Positions 12,150-24,198 of a stretch of 64,000 nucleotides of DNA are shown here, piece by piece. Every line of letters begins with the position of its first letter. Position 1 is the stretch's first letter. The notes beneath the pieces are model-generated. The model did no database searches, was not told the origin of the DNA, and saw only the letters and a list, made by a program, of their open reading frames with translations. The position numbers and the translations under genes are program-made. The DNA is from Apostichopus japonicus (Eukaryota; Echinodermata; Holothuroidea; Aspidochirotida; Stichopodidae), in the NCBI RefSeq assembly GCF_037975245.1, contig NC_092580.1, positions 24,757,001 to 24,821,000 of the forward strand, given 5' to 3'.

Positions 12150-14760
12150 AATATTAGGTGGATTAACTAATACTTACAGCTCCCCGTGTAGGCACTTGAT
12201 GTAAAAGATCGGCAAAAGACGTCATCACCCGGGGTTCGAACCACGGATGCAAAAGGGAGTCTCGATCATCAGCTAGCACAATGCGCCAAGCCATCGCGCC
12301 ACTGTATGGACTGAAATATTAGGTGGATTAACTAATACTTACAGCTCCCCGTGTGGGCACTTGCTGTAAAAGATCGGCAAAAGACGTCATCACCCGGGGT
12401 TCGAACCACGGATGCAAAAGAGAGTCTCGATCATCAGCTCGCACAGTGCGCCAAGCCATCGCGCCACTGTATGGACTGAAATATTAGGTGGATTAACTAA
12501 TACTTACAGCTCCCCGTGTAGGCACTTGCTGTAAAAGATCGGCAAAAGACGTCATCACCCGGGGTTCGAACCACGGATGCAAAAGAGAGTCTCGATCATC
12601 AGCTCGCACAGTGCGCCAAGCCATCGCGCCACTGTATGGACTGAAATATTAGGTGGATTAACTAATACTTACTGCTCCCCGTGTAGGCACTTGCTGTAAA
12701 AGATCGGCAAAAGACGTCATCACCCGGGGTTCGAACCACGGATGCAAAAGAGAGTCTCGATCATCAGCTCGCACAGTGCGCCAAGCCATCGCGCCACTGT
12801 ATGGACTGAAATAGTAGGTGGATTAACTAATACTTACAGCTCCCCGTGTAGGCACTTGCTGTGAAAGATCGGCAAAAGACGTCATCACCCGGGGTTCGAA
12901 CCACGGATGCAAAAGAGAGTCTCGATCATCAGCTCGCACAGTGCGCCAAGCCATCGCGCCACTGTATGGACTGAAATATTAGGTGGATTAACTAATACTT
13001 ACAGCTCCCCGTGTAGGCACTTGCTGTAAAAGATCGGCAAAAGACGTCATCACCCGGGGTTCGAACCACGGATGCAAAAGAGAGTCTCGATCATCAGCTC
13101 GCACAGTGCGCCAAGCCATCGCGCCACTGTATGGACTGAAATATTAGGTGGATTAACTAATACTTTCAGCTCCCCGTGTAGGCACTTGCTGTAAAAGATC
13201 GGCAAAAGACGTCATCACCCGGGGTTCGAACCACGGATGCAAAAGAGAGTCTCGATCATCAGCTCGCACAGTGCGCCAAGCCATCGCGCCACTGTATGGA
13301 CTGAAATATTAGGTGGATTAACTAATACTTACTGCTCCCCGTGTAGGCACTTGCTGTAAAAGATCGGCAAAAGACGTCATCACCCGGGGTTCGAACCACG
13401 GATGCAAAAGAGAGTCTCGATCATCAGCTCGCACAGTGCGCCAAGCCATCGCGCCACTGTATGGACTGAAATATTAGGTGGATTAACTAATACTTACAGC
13501 TCCCCGTGTAGGCACTTGATGTAAAAGATCGGCAAAAGACGTCATCACCCGGGGTTCGAACCACGGATGCAAAAGGGAGTCTCGATCATCAGCTAGCACA
13601 ATGCGCCAAGCCATCGCGCCACTGTATGGACTGAAATATTAGGTGGATTAACTAATACTTACAGCTCCCCGTGTGGGCACTTGCTGTAAAAGATCGGCAA
13701 AAGACGTCATCACCCGGGGTTCGAACCACGGATGCAAAAGAGAGTCTCGATCATCAGCTCGCACAGTGCGCCAAGCCATCGCGCCACTGTATGGACTGAA
13801 ATATTAGGTGGATTAACTAATACTTACAGCTCCCCGTGTAGGCACTTGCTGTAAAAGATCGGCAAAAGACGTCATCACCCGGGGTTCGAACCACGGATGC
13901 AAAAGAGAGTCTCGATCATCAGCTCGCACAGTGCGCCAAGCCATCGCGCCACTGTATGGACTGAAATATTAGGTGGATTAACTAATACTTACTGCTCCCC
14001 GTGTAGGCACTTGCTGTAAAAGATCGGCAAAAGACGTCATCACCCGGGGTTCGAACCACGGATGCAAAAGAGAGTCTCGATCATCAGCTCGCACAGTGCG
14101 CCAAGCCATCGCGCCACTGTATGGACTGAAATAGTAGGTGGATTAACTAATACTTACAGCTCCCCGTGTAGGCACTTGCTGTGAAAGATCGGCAAAAGAC
14201 GTCATCACCCGGGGTTCGAACCACGGATGCAAAAGAGAGTCTCGATCATCAGCTCGCACAGTGCGCCAAGCCATCGCGCCACTGTATGGACTGAAATATT
14301 AGGTGGATTAACTAATACTTACAGCTCCCCGTGTAGGCACTTGCTGTAAAAGATCGGCAAAAGACGTCATCACCCGGGGTTCGAACCACGGATGCAAAAG
14401 AGAGTCTCGATCATCAGCTCGCACAGTGCGCCAAGCCATCGCGCCACTGTATGGACTGAAATATTAGGTGGATTAACTAATACTTACAGCTCCCCGTGTA
14501 GGCACTTGCTGTAAAAGATCGGCAAAAGACGTCATCACCCGGGGTTCGAACCACGGATGCAAAAGAGAGTCTCGATCATCAGCTCGCACAGTGCGCCAAG
14601 CCATCGCGCCACTGTATGGACTGAAATATTAGGTGGATTAACTAATACTTACTGCTCCCCGTGTAGGCACTTGCTGTAAAAGATCGGCAAAAGACGTCAT
14701 CACCCGGGGTTCGAACCACGGATGCAAAAGAGAGTCTCGATCATCAGCTCGCACAGTGCG
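12150..14760. repeat. Higher-order repeat, period 1320 bp (8 units)
   Basis: Private variants recur 1320 bp apart: TTGATGTAAA at 12197 and 13517, AGCTAGCACA at 12271 and 13591, TACTGCTCCC near 12670 and 13990, ATAGTAGGTG at 12811 and 14131, and GTGAAAGATC at 12861 and 14181. One copy has a private change near 13164 (TTTCAGCTCC), so the two blocks have begun to diverge. Confidence 0.85.
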
Positions 14761-17700
14761 CCAAGCCATCGCGCCACTGTATGGACTGAGATATTAGGTG
14801 GATTAACTAATACTTACTGCTCCCCGTGTAGGCACTTGCTGTAAAAGATCGGCAAAAGACGTCATCACCCGGGGTTCGAACCACGGATGCAAAAGAGAGT
14901 CTCGATCATCAGCTCGCACAGTGCGCCAAGCCATCGCGCCACTGTATGGACTGAGATATTAAGTGGATTAACTAATACTTACTGCTCCCCGTGTAGGCAC
15001 TTGCTGTAAAAGATCGGCAAAAGACGTCATCACCCGGGGTTCGAACCACGGATGCAAAAGAGAGTCTCGATCATCAGCTCGCACAGTGCGCCAAGCCATC
15101 GCGCCACTGTATAGACTGAGATATTAGGTGGATTAACTAATACTTACAGCTCCGCGTGTAGGCACTTGCTGTAAAAGATCGGCAAAAGACGTCATCACCC
15201 GGGGTTCGAACCACGGATGCAAAAGCGAGTCTCGATCATCAGCTCGCACAGTGCGCCAAGCTATCGCGCCACTGTATGGACTGAAATATTAGGTGGATTA
15301 ACTAATACTTACTGCTCCCCGTGTAGGCACTTGCTGTAAAAGATCGGCAAAAGACGTCATCACCCGGGGTTCGAACCACGGATGCAAAAGAGAGTCTCGA
15401 TCATCAGCTCGCACAGTGCGCCAAGCGATCGCGCCACTGTATGGACTGAGATATTAGGTGGATTAACTAATACTTACAGCTCCCCGTGTAGGCACTTGCT
15501 GTAAAAGATCGGCAAAAGACGTCATCACCCGGGGTTCGAACCACGGATGCAAAAGGGAGTCTCGATCATCAGCTCGCACAGTGCGCCAAGCCATCGCGCC
15601 ACTGTATGGACTGAGATATTAGGTGGATTAACTAATACTTACAGCTCCCCGTGTAGGCACTTGCTGTAAAAGATCGGCAAAAGACGTCATCACCCGGGGT
15701 TCGAACCACGGATGCAAAAGAGAGTCTCGATCATCAGCTCGCACAGTGCGCCAAGCCATCGCGCCACTGTATGGACTGAGATATTAGGTGGATTAACTAA
15801 TACTTACAGCTCCCCGTGTAGGCACTTGCTGTAAAAGATCGGCAAAAGACGTCATCCCCCGGGGTTTGAACCACGGATGCAAAAGGGAGTCTCGATCATC
15901 AGCTCGCTAAGTGCGCCAACCCATCGCGCCACTGTATGGACTGAGATATTAAGTGGATTAACTAATACTTACTGCTCCCCGTGTAGGCACTTGCTGTAAA
16001 AGATCGGCAAAAGACGTCATCACCCGGGGTTCGAACCACGGATGCAAAAGGGAGTCTCGATCATCAGCTCGCACAGTGCGCCAAGCCATCGCGCCACTGT
16101 ATGGATTGAGATATTAGCTGGATTAACTAATACTTACAGCTCCCCGTGTAGGCACTTGCTGTAAAAGATCGGCAAAAGACGTCATCACCCGGGGTTCGAA
16201 CCACGGATGCAAAAGAGAGTCTCGATCATCAACTCGCACAGTGCGCCAAGCCATCGCGCCACTGTATGGACTGAGATATTAGCTGGATTAACTAATACTT
16301 ACAGCTCCCCGTGTAGGCACTTGCTGTAAAAGATCGGCAAAAGACGTCATCACCCGGGGTTCGAACCACGGATGCAAAAGAGAGTCTCGATCATCAGCTC
16401 GCACAGTGCGCCAAGCCATCGCGCCACTGTATGGACTGAGATATTAGCTGGATTAACTAATACTTACAGCTCCCCGTGTAGGCACTTGCTGTAAAAGATC
16501 GGCAAAAGACGTCATCACCCGGGGTCCGAACCACGGATGCAAAAGAGAGTCTCGATCATCAGCTCGCACAGTGCGCCAAGCCATCGTGCCACTGTATGGA
16601 CTGAGATATTAGCTGGATTAACTAATACTTACAGCTCCCCGTGTAGGCACTTGCTGTAAAAGATCGGCAAAAGACGTCATCACCCGGGGTTCGAACCACG
16701 GATGCAAAAGAGAGTCTCGATCATCAGCTCGCACAGTGCGCCAAGCCATCGCGCCACTGTATGGACTGAGATATTAGGTGGATTAACTAATACTTACAGC
16801 TCCCCGTGTAGGCACTTGCTGTAAAAGATCGGCAAAAGACGTCATCACCCGGGGTTCGAACCACGGATGCAAAAGAGAGTCTCGATCATCAGCTCGCACA
16901 GTGCGCCAAGCCATCGCGCCACTGTATGGACTGAGATATTAGGTGGATTAACTAATACTTACAGCTCCCCGTGTAGGCACTTGCTGTAAAAGATCGGCAA
17001 AAGACGTCATCACCCGGGGTTCGAACCACGGATGCAAAAGAGAGTCTCGATCATCAGCTCGCACAGTGCGCCAAGCCATCGCGCCACTGTATGGACTGAA
17101 ATATTAGGTGGATTAACTAATACTTACTGCTCCCCGTGTAGGCACTTGCTGTAAAAGATCGGCAAAAGACGTCATCACCCGGGGTTCGAACCACGGATGC
17201 AAAAGAGAGTCTCGATCATCAGCTCGCACAGTGCGCCAAGCTATCGCGCCACTGTATGGACTGAGATATTAGGTGGATTAACTAATACTTACAGCTCCCC
17301 GTGTAGGCACTTGCTGTAAAAGATCGGCAAAAGACGTCATCACCCGGGGTTCGAACCACGGATGCAAAAGGGAGTCTCGATCATCAGCTCGCACAGTGCG
17401 CCAAGCTATCGCGCCACTGTATGGACTGAGATATTAGGTGGATTAACTAATACTTACAGCTCCCCGTGTAGGCACTTGCTGTAAAAGATCGGCAAAAGAC
17501 GTCATCACCCGGGGTTCGAACCACGGATGCAAAAGAGAATCTCGATCATCAGCTCGCACAGTACGCCAAGCCATCGCGCCACTGTATGGACTGAGATATT
17601 AGGTGGATTAACTAATACTTACAGCTCCCCGTGTAGGCACTTGCTGTAAAAGATCGGCAAAAGACGTCATCCCCCGGGGTTCGAACCACGGATGCAAAAG

Positions 17701-20700
17701 GGAGTCTCGATCATCAGCTCGCTAAGTGCGCCAACCCATCGCGCCACTGTATGGACTGAGATATTAAGTGGATTAACTAATACTTACTGCTCCCCGTGTA
17801 GGCACTTGCTGTAAAAGATCGGCAAAAGACGTCATCACCCGGGGTTCGAACCACGGATGCAAAAGAGAGTCTCGATCATCAGCTCGCACAGTGCGCCAAG
17901 CCATCGCGCCACTGTATGGACTGAGATATTAGGTGGATTAACTAATACTTACTGCTCCGCGTGTAGGCACTTGCTGTAAAAGATCGGCAAAAGACGTCAT
18001 CACCCGGGGTTCGAACCACGGATGCAAAAGCGAGTCTCGATCATCAGCTCGCACAGTGCGCCAAGCTATCGCGCCACTGTATGGACTGAGATATTAGGTG
18101 GATTAACTAATACTTACTGCTCCCCGTGTAGGCACTTGTTGTAAAAGATCGGCAAAAGACGTCATCACCCGGGGTTCGAACCACGGATGCAAAAGAGAGT
18201 CTCGATCATCAGCTCGCACAGTGCGCCAAGCTATCGCGCCACTGTATGGACTGAGATATTAGGTGGATTAACTAATACTTACAGCTCCCCGTGTAGGCAC
18301 TTGCTGTAAAAGATCGGCAAAAGACGTCATCCCCCGGGGTTCGAACCACGGATGCAAAAGGGAGTCTCGATCATCAGCTCGCTAAGTGCGCCAACCCATC
18401 GCGCCACTGTATGGACTGAGATATTAAGTGGATTAACTAATACTTACTGCTCCCTGTGTAGGCACTTGCTGTAAAAGATCGGCAAAAGACGTCATCACCC
18501 GGGGTTTGAACCACGGATGCAAAAGAGAGTCTCGATCATCAGCTCGCACAGTGCGCCAAGCCATCGCGCCACTGTATGGACTGAGATATTAGCTGGATTA
18601 ACTAATACTTACAGCTCCGCGTGTAGGCACTTGCTGTAAAAGATCGGCAAAAGACGTCATCACCCGGGGTTCGAACCACGGATGCAAAAGAGAGTCTCGA
18701 TCATCAGCTCGCACAGTGCGCCAAGCCATCGCGCCACTGTATGGACTGAGATATTAGGTGGATTAACTAATACTTACAGCTCCGCGTGTAGGCACTTGCT
18801 GTAAAAGATCGGCAAAAGACGTCATCACCCGGGGTTCGAACCACGGATGCAAAAGCGAGTCTCGATCATCAGCTCGCACAGTGCGCCAAGCTATCGCGCC
18901 ACTGTATGGACTGAGATATTAGGTGGATTAACTAATACTTACAGCTCCCCGTGTAAGCACTTGCTGTAAAAGATCGGCAAAAGACGTCATCACCCGGGGT
19001 TCGAACCACGGATGCAAAAGGGAGTCTCGATCATCAGCTCGCACAGTGCGCCAAGCCATCGCGCCACTGTATGGACTGAGATATTAGGTGGATTAACTAA
19101 TACTTACAGCTCCCCGTGTAGGCACTTGCTGTAAAAGATCGGCAAAAGACGTCATCACCCGGGGTTCGAACCACGGATGCAAAAGAGAGTCTCGATCATC
19201 AGCTCGCACAGTGCGCCAAGCCATCGCGCCACTGTATGGACTGAGATATTAGGTGGATTAACTAATACTTACAGCTCCGCGTGTAGGCACTTGCTGTAAA
19301 AGATCGGCAAAAGACGTCATCACCCGGGGTTCGAACCACGGATGCAAAAGAGAGTCTCGATCATCAACTCGCACAGTGCGCCAAGCTATCGCGCCACTGT
19401 ATGAACTGAAATATTAGGTGGATTAACTAATACTTACTGCTCCCCGTGTAGGCACTTGCTGTAAAAGATCGGCAAAAGACGTCATCACCCGGGGTTCGAA
19501 CCACGGATGCAAAAGAGAGTCTCGATCATCAGCTCGCACAGTGCGCCAAGCTATCGCGCCACTGTATGGACTGAGATATTGGGTGGATTAACTAATACTT
19601 ACAGCTCCCCGTGTAGGCACTTGCTGTAAAAGATCGGCAAAAGACGTCATCACCCGGGGTTCGAACCACGGATGCAAAAGGGAGTCTCGATCATCAGCTC
19701 GCACAGTGCGCCAAGCCATCGCGCCACTGTATGGACTGAGATATTAGGTGGATTAACTAATACTTACAGCTCCCCGTGTAGGCACTTGCTGTAAAAGATC
19801 GGCAAAAGACGTCATCACCCGGGGTTCGAACCACGGATGCAAAAGAGAGTCTCGATCATCAGCTCGCACAGTGCGCCAAGCCATCGCGCCACTGTATGGA
19901 CTGAGATATTAGGTGGATTAACTAATACTTACAGCTCCGCGTGTAGGCACTTGCTGTAAAAGATCGGCAAAAGACGTCATCACCCGGGGTTCGAACCACG
20001 GATGCAAAAGCGAGTCTCGATCATCAGCTCGCACAGTGCGCCAAGCTATCGCGCCACTGTATGGACTGAAATATTAGGTGGATTAACTAATACTTACTGC
20101 TCCCCGTGTAGGCACTTGCTGTAAAAGATCGGCAAAAGACGTCATCACCCGGGGTTCGAACCACGGATGCAAAAGGGAGTCTCGATCATCAGCTCGCACA
20201 GTGCGCCAAGCCATCGCGCCACTGTATGGACTGAGATATTAGGTGGATTAACTAATACTTACAGCTCCCCGTGTAGGCACTTGCTGTAAAAGATCGGCAA
20301 AAGACGTCATCACCCGGGGTTCGAACCACGGATGCAAAAGGGAGTCTCGATCATCAGCTCGCACAGTGCGCCAAGCCATCGCGCCACTGTATGGACTGAA
20401 ATATTAGGTGGATTAACTAATACTTACAGCTCCCCGTGTATGCACTTGCTGTAAAAGATCGGCAAAAGACGTCATCACCCGGGGTTCGAACCACGGATGC
20501 AAAAGCGAGTCTCGATCATCAGCTCGCACAGTGCGCCAAGCCATCGCGCCACTGTATGGACTGAGATATTAGGTGGATTAACTAATACTTACAGCTCCCC
20601 GTGTAGGCACTAGCTTTAAAAGATCGGCAAAAGACGTCACCGGGGTTCGAACCACGAATGCAAAAGAGAGTCCCGATCATCAGCTCGTACAGTGAGCCAC

Positions 20701-20977
20701 GCCATTTTTTCCTCTTTTATTGGGAGATGAGCCCACTGGCTCACCCATTGACAAGATTATTTTCAAGGGTATTTTTTACAGAATTAAAACTGAAGTATGA
20801 TTTGTTTCAACTAGAACATTAATTAATAATTACCTTAACATTTACTCATGTTTAGGTTAAGAGAAAACTAAAATACTAAACACCACAGACATAAGAAATT
20901 ATATACAAAAGACAACAATGTCTAAAGCAAAGTCAAAAGACCAGACCGTGATTACGTCAACACGTATTGTATACAAA

Positions 20978-21785
20978 TTAACCTCTATCCAGATAGTAAG
21001 TATAGCTGTTCGATTCTTTCTTAGAGAGCACAATATCGTTCTTTGTAAATATATGAAAAAACCGTGAGGTATTGTTTTTGTGATAGTACACATCAAAAAG
21101 TAACCGAATTTTCTTCTTGAGTACATTGTGAAAAACTTTTTCAATATTACAAAGATAGTTATTATTGAGGCGAGATATTCTGCAATTCCAAATTGTACAC
21201 TTATATATATTGAAGATGAAGTCACACAAAATTCCTACAATACAGTTGTTTTTACGGCCAAGACCCAGAAGGGACAACCCCTTCCATTCATCAAAATTAA
21301 CTACCGGTTGTAAAGTATGCAACTTATTAACCAAAAAGTGCCATACATTTTCGACTTCAGAACACTCAATAAAAAGATGAATAGTACTTTCGTGCGTGGT
21401 TTTGCAAAAGGTGCAGTAAGGAAAACCGGTTAATCCAAACTTGTACAATTTGTCGTTAGTGTAAAGAATATTATGTAATACTTTGAAGTCGATATCGGCG
21501 TCAAAGAAACACTTTGGAGAACGATATATGTTACTCCATCTATTAGAAAAATCAAGACTGGGAAAATGCTGCTTCCAGTATTCTTCGCCCTTGGGCGATG
21601 TGTTAAGATTGTCACGCAAAAGGCGTGAAGCTATTCTGCACGAAACTGAGGAGGCATCTATAATGTTTTTGCCATTTTGAAATTTTACAGTAGGATTATA
21701 GTCAATTTGCGTAGATACAATTGCATCAGAAGAAAATATATCACCTAACCAGTCAGAGGGGTAGGCGTGGAGAATGACATCGATA
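20978..21785 (-). pseudogene. LINE ORF2 C-terminal region with a Cys/His motif
   Basis: The frame is open across the whole interval, although the first methionine after the upstream insertion is at 21619. It includes YCTFCKTTHESTIHLFIEC, matching the C-x2-C, later H and C spacing of the C-terminal knuckle of Tx1/L1-type LINE proteins, thought to help bind template RNA or DNA. It ends at a stop at 20978; the 3' UTR with AATAAA follows to 20704. This is the best preserved part of the copy but has no catalytic domain. Confidence 0.8.
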
Positions 21786-21790
21786 TAATT

Positions 21791-21876
21791 TCGTTAAGCT
21801 GTTGTACGCTTTTTGGAAGACTTCCTTCACACTGTAAATTTACACGTGAAAAACAAATAAATCAAATCAAATCAAA
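21791..21876 (+). mobile_element. Very short 3' end of a CR1/L2-like LINE with an AAATC-type tail
   Basis: This 86-bp insert matches the 3' UTRs at 24412-24527 and 26865-26966 (GTTAAGC, AGACTTCC, CACGTGAAAAA) and ends in ATCAA repeats. ATAATT occurs on both sides (21785-21790 and 21877-21882) as a 6-bp target duplication. It splits the Tx1/L1-like ORF, so it inserted later. A tail-only insert is typical of 5'-truncated retrotransposition. Confidence 0.85.
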
Positions 21877-21882
21877 ATAATT

Positions 21883-22560
21883 CTGAACATCGGTTACTGT
21901 AAGGGGATTATCAGGATTAGCAAGCTCAATGCACTCATGCACGGCCTTGGCTGGCAGAGAAGTGGGTATAATCTCATACATCAGAACACTTACAGAAACG
22001 ATACCACCTTTAATGAAGTGACGATTAAAAAGTGTTTGACTATCATTGTCAACAATCAGGGTATTACTAAAGATAGGTTGATTGAGGATGTCTTCTCTGG
22101 TCTCTGGTAGCCAGAAACGGCCTTGAATTAGCCGATCCCATGCTAACATGAGTTCACATGTGTAATACGGGCTTAGCTTATGAACAGACTTGCGGTTAGG
22201 AGTAATTTGAAAGATACCACGCCCAAGGCTCATATCTTCATACATATTCAAAAAATACAACATTAATTTTTGTAATTTAATATTAATGTTATTGCTTAAT
22301 ATCTGACTACAAAATTTAATTCTAAGAGCATCGCTTGTTAATTCAATGTCGCTCAAACTGAATCCCCCTCTGTCGATTGGTAAAAGCAAGTTAAGATACT
22401 TAATAGAAGGTTTTTTACCTCTCCAGATAAAATCGACTACACTCTGACGTAATGTGGTGATAAACCAATCAGGGACTGGTAAAACAGTAGTCAAATATAC
22501 TAAGGGAGTTACGATGAGCGAATTTATTATGAGAGATTTACCCTTAAAAGATAATTTAAA
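21883..22560 (-). pseudogene. LINE ORF2 fragment: region C-terminal to the RT
   Basis: The frame reads a KGKSLIINSLI block, then VLPVPDWF and FIWRGKKPSIKYL. These motifs typify the segment that follows the RT domain in Tx1/L1-type LINEs. The frame is interrupted at its C-terminal side by the small LINE insertion at 21791-21876 and resumes across it: a tyrosine codon at the junction leads into IDVILHAYPSDW. No catalytic residue is expected here. The piece belongs to the same copy as its neighbours on both sides. Confidence 0.78.
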
Positions 22561-22566
22561 AGGTAT

Positions 22567-22749
22567 TTAAAAGGTAAAAAGGTCTATTTTAAGAATAAAA
22601 CCTGGATTATTATATGAATTTACATACTCAATTACATTTTGCATACTAAGCACGTTTTCAGAAATATCTCTTGATTGAATACAACAAGTTTGATCTTCTG
22701 AAATAATATTCTTACTGATACTTGTGATTCGTTTGGCAGGCTTTTGCAA
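22567..22749 (-). pseudogene. LINE RT fragment, frameshifted continuation, ending at motif A
   Basis: This short minus-strand frame continues the RT domain of the preceding piece after a frameshift. It contains the region before motif A, with IQSRDISENVL and then GFILKIDL, where IDL corresponds to the start of the catalytic motif A. The rest of the palm is deleted. The junction at 22560-22580 is rich in AAAAGGT repeats, which may have promoted the deletion. Confidence 0.7.
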
Positions 22750-23490
22750 TCATTTTGTAATCGACATTTGAGAGGCTTATTGGCCTCCAATTATTTAAAC
22801 TACGAAGATCTCCTTTCTTGGGTATAAGGGTAAGTATACTTATTTTCATGGATTCACAGAGTTCGTTGTCATGGAATGATGTCTCAATGAGTCTAGTAAA
22901 AATATCGATAAAATCCCGCCAAAACACTTTGTAAAATTCAGCAGTTAGTCCATCTAGTCCTGGACTTTTGTTCGGTTCCATTGCTAACAGAGCGGCTTTC
23001 AACTCATCTAATGAAATATTTGCTTCACATGCTTCATCGTCCATTGGCGAGAGAAATCTTCTGAGTTCACAAAGTATCTGATTCCGCGATTCGTCGTCGG
23101 TTTCTCCGGCTTGGTAGAGGTTTGTATAAAACTTTACTTGTTCTTTCATAATTTCGTGTTGATCGGTGATGATTAAGCTCTGGTCAGTTAGTAGTTGTTT
23201 CATTACCTTCATTTTTTTCGTTGATTTTTCAAGATTAAAGAAAAACTTTGTTGATTTTTCACCCTCCTCGTGCCACTGAATTTTAGACCTGAGGAAGGTT
23301 CCTTGTAATTCTCTTAATGAAAGTTGGTTCGACTCATCTTCTAGGTTTTTAAAATGGGTACAGTCGTAATCGGAGAATTTTTGAGCTTTGTATTTCTCGT
23401 AGTCAATTTGTTTTGTTGTATAATTGTATTGATTGTATAATTGAGGATTAGCTTCAGTTTTTAAAGTTACCTTATGCGATTGAACACCAC
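22740..23490 (-). pseudogene. LINE ORF2 fragment: endonuclease-RT linker and N-terminal RT region
   Basis: The frame is open well upstream of the first in-frame methionine at 23212. The linker contains WHEEGEKSTKFFFNLEK, a hallmark of Tx1/L1-type linkers. Further on come NKSPGLDGLTAEFYK and the RT block with LIPKKGDLRSLNNWRPISL. The family would act as a reverse transcriptase in target-primed integration. This piece loses frame near 22740 and continues one frame over as the 22567-22749 segment, which holds KIDL, the beginning of RT motif A. It cannot make a full protein. The family call is good; exact ends are approximate. Confidence 0.82.
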
Positions 23491-23746
23491 GAACTTCTGG
23501 GAGGGAAAATTATGTGATAATAATCCTGCATGAGAATGCATTACATGGGAGGGCAAGTAATCCCTTCGTTCGTGTAATGTCTCAGTAGAATCTCAATCAA
23601 ACTTCAACCTATGGTCTCGTTTAATTTAACGATTCTACTTCCCCATTACACTTCACTACGGAACTACTTGAGATTTCAAAGCAGTGTTCAAGCGCATACG
23701 AACAGAAAGATTACAAACGAACACAAATTCAAAGTTCGTATCTTTT
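23464..23746. other. Unclassified sequence between a LINE and a DIRS-like scrap
   Basis: No open frame or known motif is recognised. It may be part of the same DIRS-like insertion, because it lies inside the 27-bp inverted repeats at 23431-23457 and 24199-24225. Confidence 0.3.
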
Positions 23747-24198
23747 TTAAATTGCTTGCTGAGCAACAGAAACATTTCTTTTCTTTTTAAACAAGAACTG
23801 AGGTAATTTCATAACCACTTGGTACAAAGGATAACATAACATTCTTACTTTCCATACTTTGAAAATAAAAAAAGCCTGGATATAAATATCATCAATGTAG
23901 CTAAGGCAAGAAATACCCAATTTCCTGAGCTCAGCCAGAATAGGTTTGAGTAGTTTAGTAAAAATGCGAGGTGCTGAGGCCATCCCATTTTGTAGGCAAG
24001 TATACTGATAAAGTTTGTCTTTGAACGCAAGTCTCAAAAATTTTCGACTTAAGAACTAATAGGTACTGAATAATAGGCGTTTGCACTGCAGAAACACATG
24101 CACTTTTGGTATTAGCCTGGATATAAATATCATCAATGTAGCTCAGGCAAGAAATACCCAATTTCCTGAGCTCAGCCAGAATAGGTTTGAGTAGTTTT
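23747..24198 (-). pseudogene. DIRS-like reverse-transcriptase fragment with an internal 80-bp duplication
   Basis: The minus-strand frame contains YTCLQNGMASAPRIFTKLL and then SYIDDIYIQ. The APR-FTKLLKP block followed by YIDD is characteristic of DIRS retroelement reverse transcriptases, in which YIDD holds the catalytic aspartates. About 80 bp encoding the LLKPILAELRKLGISCL to YIDD part occur twice in direct orientation, near 23878-23956 and 24117-24196, with one or two differences. Both copies are truncated and no tyrosine recombinase or split repeats are seen. The scrap lies between two inverted 27-bp LINE-derived sequences. I am fairly sure of the RT, less so of the DIRS label. Confidence 0.6.

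Larger units (their letters stand above)
1..20703. repeat. Tandem satellite array, about 125 copies of a 165-bp unit with a tRNA-like module
   Basis: The same unit repeats without interruption from the first base. The GATCGGCAAAAG landmark recurs at 167, 332, 497 and 662, giving a 165-bp period; a few units are 1 to 4 bases shorter, for example those reading AGTTCGGCAAAAG at 1, 824 and 1812. Copies differ by scattered substitutions only, so the array is strongly homogenised. Read on the minus strand, each unit holds a tRNA-like module, and between modules lies a short hairpin plus an AT-rich spacer. The last unit (about 20620-20703) is the most diverged, as expected at an array edge. The left edge is outside the window, so the true length is unknown. 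Confidence in the repeat is very high; its function is unknown. Confidence 0.98.
20704..23490 (-). mobile_element. Decayed Tx1/L1-like LINE, 5'-truncated, with an internal RT deletion
   Basis: Minus-strand pieces appear in the order of a LINE ORF2: the endonuclease-RT linker and RT start (23490-22740), an RT finger/palm start in another frame (22749-22567), the region after the RT (22560-21883), and a cysteine-rich C-terminus (21785-20978). The 3' end has an AATAAA signal and a short A-run, which appears as T6 and TTTATT on the plus strand at 20704-20722 and directly abuts the satellite. Most of the RT palm, including the YxDD region, is missing at about 22560, and a 3' scrap of another LINE interrupts the ORF at 21791-21876. 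Clade assignment rests on motif style and is moderate. Confidence 0.85.

Noticed and set aside
1-20703. Hammerhead ribozyme in the satellite (CTGATGA on the minus strand)
   Set aside because: CTGATGA is present, but no GAAAC box at a suitable distance and no stem II or stem I pairing could be found.
1-20703. CRISPR array
   Set aside because: The whole 165-bp unit is conserved; there are no short repeats with unique spacers, and the context is eukaryotic.
1-20703. Mini-intron in each unit (GTAAGT to TTTCAG on the minus strand)
   Set aside because: The segment is only about 35 bp, too short for normal animal splicing, and there is no coding frame around it.
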